In this document: piece after piece, positions 31,356 to 40,446 of the stretch
Position numbering within the stretch: the stretch's first letter is position 1
Layout: every line of letters starts with the position of its first letter
NCBI GenBank assembly: GCA_903772945.1
Contig: CAICTM010000205.1
Location: 28,227-92,226, forward strand
From: Seminavis robusta
Taxonomy: Eukaryota > Bacillariophyta > Bacillariophyceae > Naviculales > Naviculaceae
Reading direction: 5' to 3'
Length of the DNA stretch: 64,000 nucleotides
Notes under the pieces: generated by a model
What the model was told of the DNA's origin: nothing
The model's database searches: none
Seen by the model: the letters and a program-made list of their open reading frames with translations, nothing else
Translations under genes and position numbers: made by a program

Positions 31356-32033
31356 ATGAATCAAAAACTATCAATTTTATTCCTGTTTTGTTGGACGGCT
31401 TGCACAAATGCATTTGTGGTTGCGCCTTCGAAATCTACCTGTCATCCAAGAGACGCAACCTTGGCACACCCGAGTCCTTCCACAACAGAAAACGCAATAT
31501 CATCAACCCAACTGAATCTCTCTCCTCAAGATGTAATCGAGGCTGGTGTTTCCTTCGACACTTTTGCGCCCCAGTTTCTCTGGTTACCCATGATTGCAGC
31601 CCCCAACTCTGCCATTACCAAAAAGATCATGATGGGAACCAACGGCGTTGCTGCCATTGTGGCTCTGGCGCTGGTTCACTTGACGATCGTCATTGCTGCT
31701 GCTACACAAGAGGGAGCCTTGAGTCAAATCTTTATCTTTGGTGAAGTCTTTGATCCCTCCTTGTCGCAGCTCGGAGGGATGCAAAAGTTGTTCCAGTACC
31801 CCAATTTTATCGCTGAGGAATGGCCACATGTTCTGATCTGGGACCTGTTTGTAGGAAGGGCCATTTGGATGGATGGTCTCAAGCGAGGTGTGGACACTCG
31901 CTTATCATTAGTGTTTTGCAACTTTATTGGACCACCTGGGCTGTTGATCTATGTAGCGACCTGTTTGCTATCGGATGACAAGGGGCTCCCAAGTTTGGGA
32001 GACGAGGGAGACGTCACTGAGGACTATCAATAA
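31356..32033 (+). CDS. ABA4-like (DUF4281) plastid membrane protein
   Basis: The ATG at 31356 gives 225 aa. The N-terminus is a signal peptide ending CTNA with Phe next (NAFVVAPSKS), the ASAFAP-type cleavage signal for import into secondary plastids. The mature part has about four TM helices (FLWLPMIAAPNS; GVAAIVALALVHLTIVIAAAT; EEWPHVLIWDLFVGRAIWMDG; FCNFIGPPGLLIYVATCLL). The block WPHVLIWDLFVGRAIW followed by GPPGLLIY is the signature of ABSCISIC ACID DEFICIENT 4, needed in plants for neoxanthin formation. Diatoms do not accumulate plant-type neoxanthin in bulk, so the role here is probably elsewhere in xanthophyll metabolism (inference). It shares a short divergent promoter with the MscS channel A gene. 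Confidence 0.82.
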   Translation: MNQKLSILFLFCWTACTNAFVVAPSKSTCHPRDATLAHPSPSTTENAISSTQLNLSPQDVIEAGVSFDTFAPQFLWLPMIAAPNSAITKKIMMGTNGVAAIVALALVHLTIVIAAATQEGALSQIFIFGEVFDPSLSQLGGMQKLFQYPNFIAEEWPHVLIWDLFVGRAIWMDGLKRGVDTRLSLVFCNFIGPPGLLIYVATCLLSDDKGLPSLGDEGDVTEDYQ

Positions 32034-32710
32034 GATAGATGTAGCTTCATTAATTAGATGCATCCATAAATGAATCTACTGCCTGCCCCAGTACTAGTAA
32101 CTGCCAGTTCGAGCAACAACAGCCTGAGATTGCATGACAATATTGCTGCCATGGCGCAGCCACACATCTCACCTTTGTCGTGGACATCAATTTAGCCTTC
32201 CGTAACACCATAGCGCTGCCTACGGCGGGGCTAGCTAGGATGAAACCGAATTGAGTACTGTGGCAACAACGTACTTGAAGCGACGATTTGATTCACAGAT
32301 AATTTCCCTGCCCTGGCTTGCTACATGTAGCCCCCTCGACTCTTCTTTGCTTGAGCCTGGCCCTCGCTGGCATTAGTAGATAACCCACCTACTCTAACCC
32401 AGGAATTGAATCATCATCAAATCCTTGGAAGATTTGGCACCAGTGAGGTGATTGGTTGTCTCCGTTTCAAATAAGTTTCGAGCAAATTTTGTCTTGTGAC
32501 GTCAGTCTGCGGTCGCTCGGAAATGCAGTTCATTCTGACCCTCATTTATGTTTGCACTTGACCATGCCACCACCCTTGAGTGACAGTCCATTCCTCCACA
32601 TGTGCATAGTCACCTCTAAACCGCACAGTAATCTCCCGTTCAAACCACATAATCACACCGAGGAGGACTGACAGTCAAGTGCTGCTATTTTCAGCAGGCA
32701 AAGTAGAAAG
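32034..32710. other. intergenic upstream of carrier gene
   Basis: No gene supported. It includes the 5' flank of the mitochondrial carrier gene. One 71-codon frame at 32456 has no recognisable content. Confidence 0.45.
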
Positions 32711-33760
32711 ATGAGCGGCTCCAATAATAATGATGGTTATCATGGCATGATATCCAATACGCTTGGTTCGGCGGTCGCTGGAATTGTCAGCCGCACATTC
32801 ACTCATCCCATTGATACAGCCAAATCACGGCTGCAGGCTCAATACAGTGTTACTAGTGCTAGTTCTTCATCAGTCACCCCCCAATATCGAGGAACAGTGG
32901 ATGTCCTGCAAAAGACCTTTCGGACCGAAGGAATCCGAGGGCTCTACCGTGGATTTGGTGCCATTTTGGTGGGTGGAACTCCAGGGACGGTAACCTATCT
33001 GTGTACATACGAATTTGCCAAGGATAGTCTGTCGTCTGCTATGAAAGGTCAGGATGATTCCTCCTACAATAATAATGATCAAGGAGGAGACTTTTTGATT
33101 CATTTTTCGGCTGGAATGATTGCCGAAACAATCGCCTGCATCATTTATGTCCCTGTGGATGTCATTAAGGAACGTCTTCAGGTACAGCATGCAGCATCCA
33201 GCAGCAATAACTCGGCTTCGTCCAACTACCAAGGGAGCTACGATGCCTTGAAGAAAATTGCCAAAACAGAAGGTTTATCTGGAATTTACAAGGGCTATGC
33301 TGCCACCTTGGCATCCTTTGGACCCTTCTCGGCACTCTACTTTATGTTTTACGAACGCTTCAAATCGGAAACACGATTCTACCTATTTGATCCACAGCGG
33401 ATCCAACCTAAAACGACAATTGACAAGAAGGAAATCCCCTTTCCATGGCTCGTCTTGTGCAGTTCATCGGCCGGGGGACTAGCTTCCTGGTTGACATCGC
33501 CTCTGGACATGGCCAAACTGAGGCTCCAGGTCCAACGAGGAGAAAATGCAGTTGCATCATCATCTTCTTCTTCATTGGTATCGTACAGGGGTGTGGTGGA
33601 TTGTCTACAAACCGTGTATCGACAAGGGGGTATGCGTGGTTTATTCCGAGGAGCAGGAGCTCGTGTTTGCTTTTATGCTCCAGCCACCACAATCACCATG
33701 AGTTGTTATGAGACGTGTCGGTCCTTTGTGGCCAAGTTATTGGTGGCAGAAGACCGATGA
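32711..33760 (+). CDS. mitochondrial carrier family (SLC25) protein
   Basis: An intronless 349-aa protein starts at ATG 32711. Three Solcar repeats of ~100 residues are visible, each with the Px(D/E)xx(K/R) signature: HPIDTAKSRLQ, VPVDVIKERLQ and SPLDMAKLRLQ. Each has a following loop of the G(I/L)xG(L/I)Y(R/K)G type (GIRGLYRGFG, GLSGIYKGYA, GMRGLFRGAG). The family exchanges metabolites across the inner mitochondrial membrane, occasionally plastid membranes. GGTPGTVTYLCTYE in helix 2 recalls the S-adenosylmethionine/YMR166C-like branch, but the substrate is not established. Poly-Ser insertions (ASSSSSSL; AASSSNNSASS) lengthen the matrix loops, which is common in diatom proteins. No separate targeting peptide is needed. 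Confidence 0.92.
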   Translation: MSGSNNNDGYHGMISNTLGSAVAGIVSRTFTHPIDTAKSRLQAQYSVTSASSSSVTPQYRGTVDVLQKTFRTEGIRGLYRGFGAILVGGTPGTVTYLCTYEFAKDSLSSAMKGQDDSSYNNNDQGGDFLIHFSAGMIAETIACIIYVPVDVIKERLQVQHAASSSNNSASSNYQGSYDALKKIAKTEGLSGIYKGYAATLASFGPFSALYFMFYERFKSETRFYLFDPQRIQPKTTIDKKEIPFPWLVLCSSSAGGLASWLTSPLDMAKLRLQVQRGENAVASSSSSSLVSYRGVVDCLQTVYRQGGMRGLFRGAGARVCFYAPATTITMSCYETCRSFVAKLLVAEDR

Positions 33761-33894
33761 TGATTGATACCACATGCATGTACTATGTATGTATGTATGC
33801 ATGCATCACTGTACTAGCTACTAGCGCAGACATGGGATTAAAGGCGTGGTGCAGCGTTGGGACTTGCTTGGGTTAGACCCTTGGCAAAGTTTTA

Positions 33895-34926
33895 TCACTG
33901 ACTTTGTCTCTCGGTCGCTTGGTTTCTGCTGGGTGGGCCCGCTTTTCGATCTGCGTGTTGTTTCATCAACTTTTGCAGCTGCTCCTGTTGTGCATCCGAC
34001 AACGGACCTTCCAAGGCTTTTTGCTGCAGTGTTTCTAGCTCGTGCGCCTCAATATTTGAATAGCAGCCCGTACAGGCAAACATGCCACAGAATGTGTGAT
34101 CGGGAGTCCTGGCACCTACCATGCAGATGTAGTAGTGTGGTCTACCATCTTCGCTGCCGTCGTCATCGTCGTCATTGGCATCCTCCACATCCTCGCCCTG
34201 CAAATTCGCGGTGGAACAAGGCTTGCTAGGAGTTTCGGGGCACTTGAACGATGGCTCCAAAGGAGACATTTGTTGCTCTCCGTCAAGTAGAAGACCATGT
34301 GCAATGAGCAGCTTGTTTGTCAACGTCATGCCCAACTTGTCACGAATGAACAGCATCTCGCCATATCCGATACCCAACGGCATCGACACAACTTCAATGC
34401 GTTCCTTGGGCCTCCGGAAGAATCCATCGGCAAATGCCATTTTTCGAGCTGCACGAACAGAGCGGGAACAATCACTGTTAGCGCCCTTACTGCTCAGTGG
34501 CTCCAAGCCCATCACAAATGCAAGGAGGACGCGTCGTTCTTCCTGGACTTTTTCCAAAGATATGCTCCCACTGGCCAGTTGCACGTCCTGACAGCGGCAA
34601 AATGCGTTCAAATTGGTGTAGCGGTGGGGGATCTTGCTCTCTTCCGTAAAAGTGACAAAGAATGAGGCAATGACGTAGATGAGACCCCCACATTTTGAAT
34701 AGACGAGGGAGTTGCAGCTATCATGGCCATCTTTCTCTGCTGTCGAAACGTCAATAGTCTCGTTGAACCACGAGGTGTGACGCTTCTTGAGGGCGTCCAT
34801 TGTGCATCGTTCAATGTAGATAATCTTGCCGCGGTGATCTGGAAGCTGAACCAACTTTAGATGCTCGGACAGTTGCATCTTGGCACCGTCCGCAGTTTCT
34901 TCCTCAGTAGATGCAACGTAGCTACT
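33895..34926 (-). CDS. hypothetical ORF, in frame with and downstream of a TAA stop
   Basis: The first ATG is at 34878 (327 aa), but the frame is open right back to the TAA at 34929-34927 that ends the upstream ORF. Only 16 codons separate that stop from the Met, and both ORFs share one frame. Visible parts are a KLVQLPDHRGKIIYIERCTMD start, a CNSLVYSKCGGLIYVIASFFVTF segment, a Cys-rich block (MFACTGCYS), an acidic run (DANDDDDDGSED) and a Gln-rich basic tail. No family recognised. It may be the second half of a single ~760-residue protein whose reading frame is broken by one stop codon, or a separate gene. Confidence 0.55.
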   Translation of the reverse strand, partial: SSYVASTEEETADGAKMQLSEHLKLVQLPDHRGKIIYIERCTMDALKKRHTSWFNETIDVSTAEKDGHDSCNSLVYSKCGGLIYVIASFFVTFTEESKIPHRYTNLNAFCRCQDVQLASGSISLEKVQEERRVLLAFVMGLEPLSSKGANSDCSRSVRAARKMAFADGFFRRPKERIEVVSMPLGIGYGEMLFIRDKLGMTLTNKLLIAHGLLLDGEQQMSPLEPSFKCPETPSKPCSTANLQGEDVEDANDDDDDGSEDGRPHYYICMVGARTPDHTFCGMFACTGCYSNIEAHELETLQQKALEGPLSDAQQEQLQKLMKQHADRKAGPPSRNQATERQSQ

Positions 34927-36174
34927 TTAGTTGGAGCCCTGGATGGGAGCAAAACACGCTTGAATGGCTTCAAAATCCTGCTGTACGTCGTCTTCCAAAA
35001 GCGGACGGAGGGTGTTTACCACTGCCTGTACTTGACAAACTCTCGGAGAAACTGACACACAATCTTTGTAGCCGCTGTACTTTGCAGGTGCGAGCCGGCT
35101 CAATCTGTTCTCCTTCACAAATGCTCCTTCCTTTGGGTCCGGTAGAGGACGAAGCTTTGACTGCAAAAAGGAAGAGTCCGGCGCTGCTGCATACAAATGC
35201 GATCGTAGTGTTTCCCAAGTTGTAATGTACAAGTTTCCGCCATCGGGCACGTTGCAGAGAGCTTCCTGTTTGTGGTTCGATAGGCGAGAAAAAGGAGCGG
35301 TGTCAATCGTGACAATCTTTTGGGCTTCTTTGGAAGGCACCTGGAGGAAGCGCTCGCACACAGTGCCCGTCACGCATTCGAACGAGCAGGCAAGAAGACA
35401 CTCATAGATCTGCAGCCGAATGAGATCCTCCGTCTTCACCTGTTTGTCCTTGTGGCATGCAAGGCCTGGTAAATCGAGCTGTGCAATTGCGTCGACATCT
35501 TTGTCCGATACAATTTCTTTGATCTCCTCGAGATCCATGGCCAAGAAAGCAAAGACAACAACACCTTGGTCCTTGACTCGGGTGATGCACTGAAATGACA
35601 TACCGATCTTGATCTTGCCATGCTTGTAGACAACGACGTATACACCAGGACGATTGCGAGTGAGGTTCTTTGGCAACCAGCAAGGCTCATACTCCTCTAG
35701 ATGCTTGCGCAGCAGTCGACCCGCCTTCTCGTACTTCTCCTTCAACTCTGGTGGGGCATTGGCGTTGCTGACAGCTTCTTGAAGGTGGAACTTCTTGTCG
35801 AAAGCCTCCATTCGTTCCTCCATTGACAAGACACGAGGACGTTTCGAAGCAAAACTGGTGCCCATCCACTTGAGCGCCGAGCATGAGAAATCACCTCGAC
35901 TGCCATCATCGCTCTCAATCTCTACATCTATATCAGAACTAGTCGTATCGTCCTCCACCAATGCTGCTGGATGACGCTTTTTCTTTGCTCGCTGCTTTTC
36001 GACAGGGCTTTCCTCGTACTCGATCACGTCATCATCACTCGAGCCTTCTCCATCATCACTCGAGCCTTCTTCGACAGGGCTCGCTTCGCACTGGCTCATG
36101 TCATCATCACTCGAGACTTCTTCTGTGTAGCACAGAGCTGTTCGGTTGCGGCGACTTCTACGAGTAGACGCCAT
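34927..36174 (-). CDS. protein with GIY-YIG/T5orf172-like motif (415 aa)
   Basis: The start is placed at ATG 36174 because its context, GCCACCATGG, is an ideal eukaryotic initiation site; an open extension to an ATG at 36378 looks like 5' UTR. The N-terminus is basic (STRRSRRNR), followed by repeated acidic-Ser units (SSDDGEGSSDD; PVEKQRAKKK) typical of a nuclear protein. Around residues 190-225, RPGVYVVVYKHGKIKIGMS followed by CITRVKD resembles the GIY-YIG core (G-V-Y ... K-I-G, then Arg). A later IYECLLACSFECVTG...CERFLQV could supply the Glu and closing strand seen in T5orf172 domains. It is therefore a candidate nuclease-fold protein; catalytic competence is uncertain. It ends in a TAA that is in frame with the next ORF. 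Confidence 0.6.
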   Translation of the reverse strand: MASTRRSRRNRTALCYTEEVSSDDDMSQCEASPVEEGSSDDGEGSSDDDVIEYEESPVEKQRAKKKRHPAALVEDDTTSSDIDVEIESDDGSRGDFSCSALKWMGTSFASKRPRVLSMEERMEAFDKKFHLQEAVSNANAPPELKEKYEKAGRLLRKHLEEYEPCWLPKNLTRNRPGVYVVVYKHGKIKIGMSFQCITRVKDQGVVVFAFLAMDLEEIKEIVSDKDVDAIAQLDLPGLACHKDKQVKTEDLIRLQIYECLLACSFECVTGTVCERFLQVPSKEAQKIVTIDTAPFSRLSNHKQEALCNVPDGGNLYITTWETLRSHLYAAAPDSSFLQSKLRPLPDPKEGAFVKENRLSRLAPAKYSGYKDCVSVSPRVCQVQAVVNTLRPLLEDDVQQDFEAIQACFAPIQGSN

Positions 36175-36378
36175 GGTGGCGGAGAGATCTTTGAGAGTCG
36201 TCTTTTTGGTGAAAAGCTTTACGAGTTGTGCTTTTGGTACTGTACGATTTTGGTTCTTCGTCGTAGATTTTTTCATCCATGGATGCCTCTTTATTAAGAT
36301 ATTATTTAATTTGTTCTTATTGAAGAAGCTGGATTGGGATCCAAAGAACTTTGCCATGCCACAACGAATGAGAGACAT

Positions 36379-36917
36379 GCTTGCAAGATTTAAGGATACT
36401 ATTGGGCTTTCTGTCCTAGGAGAAGATCAATACGATGAAATGTTCCAGCGAGAAGACGGGTTCTTGTTATAGATATAGGGTAAATTAATCTGTATATAAA
36501 AACTTTTATTACTACAACTACCTTTCTAAGATTCGCATTGCACTTCGTATTTATTCAATGTCAGTCATTGAAAAAAGATCAAGCGTCCAATCAAATCACA
36601 GGCGACCCCGAAAAATTGGGAGCCAACTTTTAAAATGTGAAGAACGCAAGGCGACTTTCATGTGCATGTACATGCGTTGACTGTATCCCGTCAATACGAT
36701 ACTAGTCGAATACGTAGACTTCTACAGGGCCTTCTAAGTAATGCGCGCGGGGTATAATTCAAACCTCTGCCCCCATCCGTACCATTACCCCTAAAAGCAA
36801 GTCGTCTCCAGGAGACGAAATTGGTGGGCGGAATTTTTCCTGCAAAAGTGGCCTCCCCAAATAGTTGTTGAACTAAATGATGCGTATATAATACCAAAGT
36901 AACGCATGAAAACAACG
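36379..36917. other. intergenic upstream of tRNA
   Basis: No gene seen. AT-rich, with a CGTCTCCAGGAGACG palindrome near 36807 that recalls the motif of the 2.2-kb array. Confidence 0.5.
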
Positions 36918-36990
36918 GACCAATTAGCTCAGTTGGCAGAGCATCGGATTCCAGACCCGAAGGTCGTCGGTTCAAGTCCGGCATTGGTCA
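36918..36990 (+). tRNA. trnW: tRNA-Trp (CCA)
   Basis: A full cloverleaf of 73 nt folds: acceptor GACCAAT with ATTGGTC, D stem GCTC/GAGC, anticodon loop TTCCAGA with anticodon CCA, T arm GTCGG-TTCAAGT-CCGGC, discriminator A. Internal promoter boxes A (TAGCTCAGTTGG) and B (GGTTCAAGTCC) are intact, and TTTT follows directly as a Pol III stop. The last anticodon-stem pair is an A·C mismatch (TCGGA/CCCGA), which is mildly unusual. No intron. It is nuclear-type and decodes UGG. Confidence 0.95.
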
Positions 36991-38458
36991 TTTTGATGAA
37001 TCTGGAGACGAGGGTGCGTTTCTATGTATTGCAACTCTATCTCTAAGTATTTTGCTACTTGCATGCATGCATGCTTTGTGGGTGTTCTCTTGCTTCCTGT
37101 CTTATCTTTCCCAGCTTGTAGCATCAACTGAACCTACCTGGTACTGTAACTGTTTCTGATGGATTCTCCTACTGTGGTGACAATCACTATGCGTTCGCCT
37201 TGTTACAAAAAGATGCTGGTTTCCTGAGTTAGCTAGATTTATTGCTTGTACACAGCAACATACCACTTCCAAATACTACTACTAGTGGTAGGATTGTTTC
37301 ACTGGCACCTTGTAGAATTGGGAGAAGCGGTCTCAGAGTGCGCTATGATACCCCGTGTTCCGCTAAGTTCTGGCTGGGTCTGTACCACCAGCAGGATTGC
37401 TTGCTTGAATTTTGCTTGAACTCATCAGCTACGGTAATACGGTAAACAAAAATTTAAACCAATGGGGATGACAATAGCATTGTCGACTATCCATAGATTG
37501 GTTGGACCCTTTCGGCGTTCGTTTGTCCAAGACGGTGCACCCATCGCGCACCCAACAAAACGAACTCGGTCTGAAGTGCCCAATCGCCCCTTCTTCAAGT
37601 CACCCCCAGCCAGCTAGCTAGCCTGTCAACGTTGCTTTTACTAATTCACTGGGAATGAAGTTGCACTTCACGTTAACACGTTGAACAGTGGAGGCAAGGC
37701 TCTGAGGCCTGATGTGGCATAATATTATGTGCAATATGGCAGGACTTGACCCAACCACGGCTACCTTCGCGTTACTGGTCCTGCCAGCTATCTTGTAGCA
37801 CACTACACAACAGTTACTACTAGCTAGCTAGCTATCGAGTTGATCTATGTGCACCTTATCTCCTTGTTCCCAAGCTATCTTCGGGCCAGGTTCGCAATTC
37901 TTTGATCATAGCAAGCAACCGAGCACTACCGCATACTCAGTATGGCCCAGTTCATCCAAGAAATGAAACATTGGGTCTCTTTCTACCAGTAAGGCATCAA
38001 TTAATTGCTTCCAGGTGCGCATCGGAAACCACTGAGTATGGTGTCAACCACCTTGCTTGAGGTGCGAGATCGCTCGCTTAGAAGGGGTGCGTACTAGCAA
38101 TAACGAGTAGCCTTCTACCGGAGCTTCTTGACGTCAAACGAAGGGCAGCGAAAAAGAAGGGAGCGTTTTGGTCCGAGAATTGGAGTCAACGACGGGTTAG
38201 CTCCTCACCGTCACCAGCCAAGCAAACTGAAGCACGAAGCAACGAACCCAAGCCGAAGCACCGTGTAGTGAGCTAGCTGAAGCAGATGAAAGTAGAGTAT
38301 GCAATGTAATATGTAGCTTCTAGTAGTTCCTGTTATATTGTACAGCTGTAGCGGTTCTTTTGGCAGATATCTTCACTGCTGTCACGTCGTCAGCCAGCTC
38401 AAGGGGCGGTCAACGAGGAGCATGGATGTCAATTGATAGTCAATAGTAATATATAAAT
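36991..38458. other. long intergenic region, no gene seen
   Basis: About 1.5 kb with only short frames. It contains CTAGCTAGCTAG clusters (about 37610-37620 and 37819-37832) and a GCATGCATGCATGC run near 37061. Confidence 0.45.
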
Positions 38459-38890
38459 TCACATAAGAGATGCGCGTCGTTGGCGTTGGCTCTTTTGTCG
38501 TTGCGGAATTCTGGGCGGCAGACTGCGGCGCAGCTGATCTTGAAGGGCCTCAGCACTTCCTGGCTTGCTTTCAACCATGTGCACAAAAGCTGACATTGCC
38601 TGCAGTGATTGCCCGACGCATGACAACTCTCTGTGCAGGTCCATGTGGCGCTTCACCGACTGGCTGGGTGATCTCAGAGGCATTTCACGTTGCAAATTTG
38701 CTGTATTCTTCTGCATGCATTGTATTGGTATTCGCAACGTTGATCCATTGCGCGTTCTGCGACAACGCCTCGATTCATCAGCAGTCTTGGGTGAGAGAGG
38801 TCTGCATTGGCTCTCGGGGGATGGCGCGTTGGAGCACCAGCGATTGGGTGGTGAGCACATGCTATAGATGCTGTCTTTGGTGGTCCTCAT
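38459..38890 (-). CDS. possible small basic protein (143 aa), uncertain
   Basis: The frame from ATG 38890 encodes a Ser/Pro/Arg/Gln-rich basic protein with Cys scattered through it (MCSPPNRWCSNAPSPESQC near the start; RRSLPPRIPQRQKSQRQRRASLM at the end). It has no recognised domain. Because opposite-strand frames also stay open here, the coding assignment is weak. Confidence 0.25.
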   Translation of the reverse strand: MRTTKDSIYSMCSPPNRWCSNAPSPESQCRPLSPKTADESRRCRRTRNGSTLRIPIQCMQKNTANLQREMPLRSPSQSVKRHMDLHRELSCVGQSLQAMSAFVHMVESKPGSAEALQDQLRRSLPPRIPQRQKSQRQRRASLM

Positions 38891-40446
38891 TGTGCTTGAC
38901 TTGATTTTTACTTGAACTGGCTGAGATTCACTTACTTGATACCTTTGCTGGAGGTCAAGGACGAAGAAATTAATGAGGACAACTTGGAGCATCCAAAATT
39001 TTTCGGCGTTCAAAGTTTGGAAAACGACGGAACGACGTGGCCACAAAAGGCCAAAGAACCCCAAACAAGAAAAGCACTGCTTGCTAAAACAGTTTGGCAA
39101 TGACCGTTGAAGTCTAGTGAAGCTTGCTTCAACTACCATAAATATCGCTTGCAGTTCAGGATTCTTTGAAAGTGTCAATCTTCTTGTCCAGACTTCCTAG
39201 TGGTACAGCTGGTGATACGTACGCAGCTGCAGCTTGTACTCGGCGAGCTACTCGGCGGTACCGTCACGGGTCATGGTGTCATGGGTTTTGTTTTCTGGAT
39301 AAGCAGCACTGCAATAGCTCAGAACTCACCCTAACTGGACTGGTAAGACTCGTTGGAGGGCTCTTGTGCCAAGTCTTGCAGTTGTCTGCAATTCATCGAT
39401 CTTCCTTTCTATTGACATCGTCGATACTAGGTGCACTGTTTATGTGTCTGGGCGCTGCCTTGCAGCATCCCTTCTGGCATACTGTCATTTGCACCTTAGT
39501 TCGCTAGCTGTTCGATAGTACTGGCTACATGTAACTGGGCTAGCTGGGGCTAGCTCTGGGGCTTCACCCGAGCAATTGGTTGGGATGTCGCCTTTTCAAG
39601 GCAATTGCAGCTTCGTTCTCTTCAACCGTCGAGCTACCGTTGTTGTTTCTGACGGCAATACCCCTTTTTGACACCAACAGCTGCCACCAGGAAACTTTCC
39701 GAACCAAAACCACCAACAGGATCAACCTCATCTCCAAACTGCCTTCATGCTTCAATCTTGTAAAACTTTTATCGCGGCCACTGCCAGCACGCTAACTTGT
39801 CAAGCTCCTGTCAGCATCCATGATGAAGAAGTAGAAGGCAGGGAGAGATTTGATTGGGCCTTTGAAGATTGCCATCAGGGAAGTCGCAGTTTCTCCTTGG
39901 ATCGAGCTCGGATGGTGCTTGGGAGTAGAAGGAGTTCACTGGTCGCTGTGGGGCGCCCACAGCCGCCGACTGAGAGTGCTAGTAGATAGCGTAGCTGATA
40001 GCTCCTGCAGTTTACTATCTAGGTAGTGCCTGTGGGGGCGCGAAGACGACTACCGTTTCATGTACAAATTTTCGAAGAGCTCGTGCAACTGTTCCATGCG
40101 AGAAAAAGAAGTCAGCCCAAGCTCTTGGTTGACAAGTGTGTTCAACATTACGATTTCATCCGGGCAGCCAGAGCTGGGGCAACCGCCCAAGGAATGCATG
40201 CAATGATGCCCTGGCTGTCGAGGCGTTCAGCCTGGCCTAATCGAGCACTTTACAGGCTGGTGTCAAATGAAGGGGAACTGTACAGGATGATAAGGAGAGG
40301 AGCGTGACTTGCTTCAGAACTGCATGTGGGAGGGATAGAGCTGGTATAGCCAGGCCCAAGCAATGGTTTGGTTGCTGTAGCTATTGAACTGTATAACCTA
40401 GTCTATTATCATTACTTGTAGCTATCTACCTACCTATCTGTTTAGT
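38891..40446. other. intergenic region with weak frames
   Basis: A plus-strand frame at 40026-40307 (from GTG; ARKRSQPKLLVDKCVQHYDF and ALYRLVSNEGELYRMIRRGA) and another at 39747-39989 might be exons of a small gene, but I could not join them with confidence. Otherwise nothing recognised. Confidence 0.3.

Noticed and set aside
36175-36378. N-terminal extension of the GIY-YIG-like protein to ATG 36378
   Set aside because: Composition differs from the protein, and the ATG at 36174 has an ideal initiation context.
36691-36984. Minus-strand frame beginning MPDLNRRPSGLESDALPTELIG
   Set aside because: It is the antisense translation of the tRNA-Trp gene, a well-known false protein.
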